Source: ZC4RG30 sp041168985
GTDB lineage: Bacteria; Pseudomonadota; Gammaproteobacteria; Steroidobacterales; Steroidobacteraceae
Assembly: GCA_041168985.1 (NCBI GenBank)
Contig: JBEEKA010000165.1
Coordinates: forward strand, 1 to 20,286
DNA length: 20,286 bases
Direction: 5' to 3'
A program made the translations under genes and the position numbers. How positions within the stretch are numbered: the first letter of the stretch is position 1; each line of letters starts with the position of its first letter. The notes under the pieces were generated by a model, which was given only the letters and a program-made list of their open reading frames with translations, ran no database searches and was not told the origin of the DNA. Below, one piece after another: positions 17,370-20,286 of this stretch.

Positions 17370-17854
17370 GGCGTTGATGATGCGCGTCTCGATATGGCGA
17401 GAGACGACGCCGCTGCCGCCGCCGTGTACACGACCATCATGTCCTGCACGACGGGCTCCGCCGCCGTGGCCAGTGCCACGACGCCGCCGGTCGCCGTGCC
17501 GGTGGTGGCCGTGTCGCCGGCGGGCCTTGCTCGGGGCGCGCCCTCGAACTCACCGGTCCAGCTGCGGTCGCCCCGCGCGCCCCGCGATTCCCGGGTCAAT
17601 CCCGCAACGAGCTGACGCCCATCGCCCACGTCCACACGCAGTCGTCCAGCACCCAGCGCGGCCGTGTTGAATCGGCCTTCCAGGCTGCTGCCGGCAAAAC
17701 CGCGAGCGGGAACAAGGGCTGCCGGATTCGGAGCCCTGCCCGTCATGAGATCGACAATCGGGGCCTGGGCCGCGGAGGCCAGCAGTGGCAGGGCGCCCAG
17801 CAGGGCTGCTGCCCAGGCTGCGGCGGCGTACTTCAGCGATCGAGGCAAGTGCAT
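17330..17854 (-). CDS. Metalloprotease signal peptide and propeptide (5' part of the split gene)
   Basis: A 174-residue frame starting at ATG 17854 with AAGGGG about six bases upstream. Residues 1-29 are a clear Sec signal (cleavage near ASA-AQ). Residues 30-135 are an alanine- and glycine-rich propeptide-like region. VVQDMMVVYTAAA (135-147) is the first strand of a reprolysin-type protease domain. After residue about 148 the frame leaves the family and ends in an arginine- and proline-rich shadow of the downstream frame. It is not functional alone. Confidence 0.65.
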   Translation of the reverse strand: MHLPRSLKYAAAAWAAALLGALPLLASAAQAPIVDLMTGRAPNPAALVPARGFAGSSLEGRFNTAALGAGRLRVDVGDGRQLVAGLTRESRGARGDRSWTGEFEGAPRARPAGDTATTGTATGGVVALATAAEPVVQDMMVVYTAAAAASSLAISRRASSTPWQRPTRLTRPAA

Positions 17855-17978
17855 GGCCGCCCCTTCGAGGAATAGGGGGCGCGCATGCAGTCTTGGTGAT
17901 GGGAGTGTGGATTGGCGGGTGTTTTAACTTTTGTCGGCGCCCGGGTGGCGTGAAAGCCTGTGATGTTGCGTGTCTTGT

Positions 17979-18008
17979 GCGGCCGATCACGCCGCCGGTG
18001 TCGGCCGC
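17979..18008. terminator. Hairpin downstream of glnS
   Basis: GCGGCCGA (17979-17986) and TCGGCCGC (18001-18008) are perfect complements with a 14-base loop, beginning 15 bases after the glnS stop. No T-run follows on either strand, so classical intrinsic termination is uncertain. It may act as a 3'-end stabiliser or with Rho. The surrounding 17855-18022 gap also contains the protease promoter region, which is AT-rich near 17925-17935. Confidence 0.45.
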
Positions 18009-18022
18009 ATCATCGACATGAC

Positions 18023-19723
18023 TCAGCGCAATGATTTTGCCCAGGAATCGCGCAAGGTCACCGTGCGGTTGAATACAGGTGCCCCCGGCTGCGAGTCCAC
18101 CCGGTCCGCGACGAAATAGCCGTGTCGTTCGAACTGGACGACGGATCCCGCTGACGTGTGCTGCAGGGCCGGCTCGAGCTGGGCGCGGATGACGCGCTTG
18201 GAATCCGGGTTGATGTCCTGCAGGAAGTCGCGGTCACCGGCGCCTGGGTTCGGTACGCCGAAAAGCCGGTCATACAGGCGTACTTCGCACTCGTAAGCGA
18301 CTTTCGTTGCGACCCAGTGCACGTTGCCCTTGACCTTGTACTGGTCGGCGCCGGGCGAGCCGGAATGCGAATCCGGGAAATAGTTGCAGTGGACGGCCGT
18401 CACCCGCCCTTCGGCATCCTGGTCGCAGCCCGTGCATTCCACCACGTAGCCATAACGCAGCCGGACGCGGTTGCCGGGATGGAGCCGGAAGAAGCCCTTG
18501 CTGGGAGCCAGCATGAAATCCTCGCGCTCGATCCACAGTTCGCGACCGAACTGGAGTTCGCGCGTGCCAAGTTCCGGCTGCTGCGGGTGGTTGGGCGCGA
18601 CGCAGTGTTCGGTCTGGCCTTCGGGATAGTTGTCGATGATGAGTTTCACCGGATCGAGCACGCCGATCCGTCGTGGTGCCGCCTCGTTCAGGTGGTCGCG
18701 TACACAGCCTTCCAGCACGCCCATGTCGATCCAGGAGTCGGACCGCGACACACCGATGCGCTCGGCGAACGCGCGGAAGGCCTCCGGCGGAAAGCCGCGA
18801 CGCCGTGCACCTGCCAGCGTCGGCAGGCGCGGATCGTCCCAGCCTTCGACGTGACCCTCGTCGACGAGCTGCATCAGCTTGCGCTTTGACAGCACCGTGT
18901 AGGACAGGTTGAGGCGCGAGAACTCGTACTGCTGGGGCAGCGGTGCGCCGAAGATGCCCGCCTCCGCCAGATGCTCCAGCAGCCAGTTGTAGAAGGGCCG
19001 CTGGTCTTCGAACTCCAGCGTGCACAAGGAATGGGTGATGTTCTCCAGCGCGTCTTCGATCGGATGCGCGAAGGTGTACATCGGGTAGATGCACCATGCA
19101 TCGCCGGTGTTGTGGTGATGGGCGTGGCGGATCCGGTAGATGGGCGGATCGCGGAGGTTGATGTTCGGCGACGCCATGTCGATCTTCGCCCGCAGGATGT
19201 GGGCGCCATCGGGGAATTCCCCCTGTCGCATGCGGGCGAACAGGTCGAGGTTCTCGGCCACGCTGCGGGAGCGGTACGGGCTGTCGGTCCCGGGTTCCGT
19301 CAGCGTCCCCCGGTTCGCGCGCATTTCCTCCGCGCTCTGGCTGTCCACGTAGGCATGGCCCCGCTCGATCAGCGCGACGGCGCAGCGGTGCATCGTTTCG
19401 AAATAATTCGACGCGTAGTAGAGGTTGGGGCCCCAGTCAAAGCCCAGCCAGTGCACCACGTCCACGATCGAATCGACGTACTGTTGGTCTTCGCGCGTCG
19501 GGTTCGTGTCGTCGAAGCGGAGGTGGCAGGCACCCCCGAACTCCAGCGCGAGACCGAAGTTCAGGCAGATGGATTTGGCGTGGCCGATGTGCAGGTAGCC
19601 ATTGGGCTCCGGCGGAAAGCGCGTGCGGATGCCGGCGTATCTGCCGGCGGCAAGGTCCGCTTCGACGATCTGACGGATGAAGTGGGTCGCCGGCGTCGCG
19701 GGCGTGGGGTCTTTGGGGGCCAT
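18023..19723 (-). CDS. glnS: Glutaminyl-tRNA synthetase
   Basis: A 566-residue class I aminoacyl-tRNA synthetase that charges tRNA-Gln with glutamine (EC 6.1.1.18) in the cytoplasm. The ATP-binding signature HIGH is at 45-48 inside PPEPNGYLHIGHAKS. The KMSKS-equivalent loop reads VLSKRK at 277-282. RFDDTNP (69-75) and the C-terminal anticodon-binding beta-barrels are as in the Escherichia coli enzyme (554 residues). An in-frame start at 19825 would overlap the trehalase gene, so MAPKDPT at 19723 is chosen, although it lacks a strong ribosome site. A direct GlnRS, rather than the transamidation route only, is typical of gamma- and betaproteobacteria. Confidence 0.97.
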   Translation of the reverse strand: MAPKDPTPATPATHFIRQIVEADLAAGRYAGIRTRFPPEPNGYLHIGHAKSICLNFGLALEFGGACHLRFDDTNPTREDQQYVDSIVDVVHWLGFDWGPNLYYASNYFETMHRCAVALIERGHAYVDSQSAEEMRANRGTLTEPGTDSPYRSRSVAENLDLFARMRQGEFPDGAHILRAKIDMASPNINLRDPPIYRIRHAHHHNTGDAWCIYPMYTFAHPIEDALENITHSLCTLEFEDQRPFYNWLLEHLAEAGIFGAPLPQQYEFSRLNLSYTVLSKRKLMQLVDEGHVEGWDDPRLPTLAGARRRGFPPEAFRAFAERIGVSRSDSWIDMGVLEGCVRDHLNEAAPRRIGVLDPVKLIIDNYPEGQTEHCVAPNHPQQPELGTRELQFGRELWIEREDFMLAPSKGFFRLHPGNRVRLRYGYVVECTGCDQDAEGRVTAVHCNYFPDSHSGSPGADQYKVKGNVHWVATKVAYECEVRLYDRLFGVPNPGAGDRDFLQDINPDSKRVIRAQLEPALQHTSAGSVVQFERHGYFVADRVDSQPGAPVFNRTVTLRDSWAKSLR

Positions 19724-19784
19724 GGGCCCGTAGTTTACCCGGAACCATCGGCCCGCATGGTCGTGCGATGGGGCCGCCCCGGGC

Positions 19785-20286
19785 TCAGTGCAGGGGGCAG
19801 GCCGCCGACTGCGAGACCGCAGCATGCTGCGGGTAACGGGCCATCAGTTCGCGCTGGACGCCATTGGTCCAGCCGAAGCCATCCTGATTCGGATACTCGC
19901 CGCCGCCCCCGTCCCGGGTGACGTCCAGCACATCGTACTTCTCCACCAGTTTCCCGCTGCGGGCGTAGAGGTGGTTCACGCCCGCCATCCAGCGACAGGC
20001 AATGCGTTCGGCGAGCTTCTGTTCCCCGTAGTACCCGAGGCCGGCCACCGCCAGCCATTGCAGCGGCGCCCAGCCGTTGGGCGCGTCCCACTGCTGGCCG
20101 GTGGGGGCGTTGGTGCTTGCAAGCCCACCGGGCGCCAGCAGCTCACGCTGCAGGGTGGCCGCGACGCGCCGTCCCTGGGCGTGGCTGGCGAGCTGCGCGA
20201 ACAGCGGATAGACCGTGGCCGCCGTTGTCCGCGTGATCAGCTTGTGGTCCGTCCAGTGCAGGTCGAGATAGCGCCCCTTGACCGGT
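19785..20286 (-). CDS. treA: Periplasmic trehalase, GH37 (partial, 5' end off window)
   Basis: The frame is open at the right edge and ends at TGA 19785, so only the C-terminal ~166 residues are visible. Family landmarks are YPLFAQLA, QQWDAPNGWAPLQW (a trehalase signature) and GGGGEYPNQDGFGWTNGV (the second signature). GH37 trehalase splits trehalose into two glucose molecules with inversion. The sequence ends with a short tail (SQSAACPLH). Cellular location is inferred, because the N-terminus is missing; bacterial GH37 enzymes of this type are usually periplasmic. The stop is 61 nt from the glnS start on the same strand. Confidence 0.9.
   Translation of the reverse strand, partial: PVKGRYLDLHWTDHKLITRTTAATVYPLFAQLASHAQGRRVAATLQRELLAPGGLASTNAPTGQQWDAPNGWAPLQWLAVAGLGYYGEQKLAERIACRWMAGVNHLYARSGKLVEKYDVLDVTRDGGGGEYPNQDGFGWTNGVQRELMARYPQHAAVSQSAACPLH

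Larger units (their letters stand above)
16152..17854 (-). pseudogene. Secreted zinc metalloprotease gene interrupted by a one-base frameshift
   Basis: Two adjacent minus-strand frames together make one protease. The upstream frame gives the signal, propeptide and the first protease strand. The downstream frame gives the zinc site and two FN3 domains. The span is 1703 nt; adding one base gives 1704 nt, a complete 567-residue protein. The break lies in a GCG-rich stretch near 17402-17428, where one extra G would join VVYTAAAA to VSRHIETRIINAV without a stop. Whether this is a true inactivating mutation or a sequencing or assembly error cannot be decided from sequence. Every catalytic landmark is intact, which favours recent loss or error. 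Confidence 0.75.

Noticed and set aside
17395..17440. Programmed -1 ribosomal frameshift site in the protease gene
   Set aside because: The shift direction fits, but no slippery heptamer was found in the overlap and the family is not known for recoding. Mutation or sequence error is simpler.

Overview
The window is high-GC DNA packed with genes. The gene complement points to a Gram-negative proteobacterium, probably a carbohydrate-degrading gammaproteobacterium of the Xanthomonadales/Steroidobacterales type. The reasons are a bacterial glutaminyl-tRNA synthetase, Sec-exported glycoside hydrolases and trehalase, and a secreted reprolysin-like metalloprotease with fibronectin type III repeats. 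The lineage is an inference, because nothing in the window gives taxonomy directly. No rRNA, tRNA, CRISPR array or transposase was seen.

Layout from left to right. (1) Positions 1-1941, minus strand: a small putative DNA-binding protein, a TCR/Tet-type major facilitator exporter, and the first 83 codons of an exported alpha/beta-hydrolase (carbohydrate-esterase-like) that runs off the left edge. (2) Positions 2244-6229, plus strand: two exported glycoside hydrolases, a GH51 alpha-L-arabinofuranosidase and a GH42 beta-galactosidase. They are separated by a 308-bp gap, and each is preceded by a perfect 6-3-6 palindrome. (3) Positions 6252-12537, minus strand: a compact six-gene polyol uptake and oxidation operon. 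The order is binding protein, two permeases, ATPase, a mannitol-dehydrogenase-family polyol dehydrogenase and a ribitol-dehydrogenase-like SDR. (4) Positions 12635-16057, minus strand: a four-gene unit of madL, madM, a malonyl-CoA synthetase (matB type) and a DUF1080 protein, in which every junction is a 4-bp ATGA overlap. (5) Positions 16152-17854, minus strand: a secreted zinc metalloprotease with two FN3 domains, split by an apparent one-base deletion. (6) Positions 18023-20286, minus strand: glnS, preceded by the C-terminal part of a periplasmic trehalase that runs off the right edge.

How it fits together. Most of the window is carbon acquisition. Exported hydrolases (GH51, GH42, trehalase, the DUF1080 protein and probably the truncated esterase) act outside the cytoplasm. 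The ABC system imports a pentitol or hexitol, which two dehydrogenases of different families oxidise to ketoses. MadLM imports malonate, which MatB activates to malonyl-CoA. Some partners are missing from the window: a pentulose/fructose kinase, a malonyl-CoA decarboxylase, and any recognisable regulator of the polyol or malonate units. The most unusual points are the hybrid madLM-matB pathway coupled to a DUF1080 protein, the Smo-type transporter paired with an RbtD-type SDR, and the frameshifted protease.
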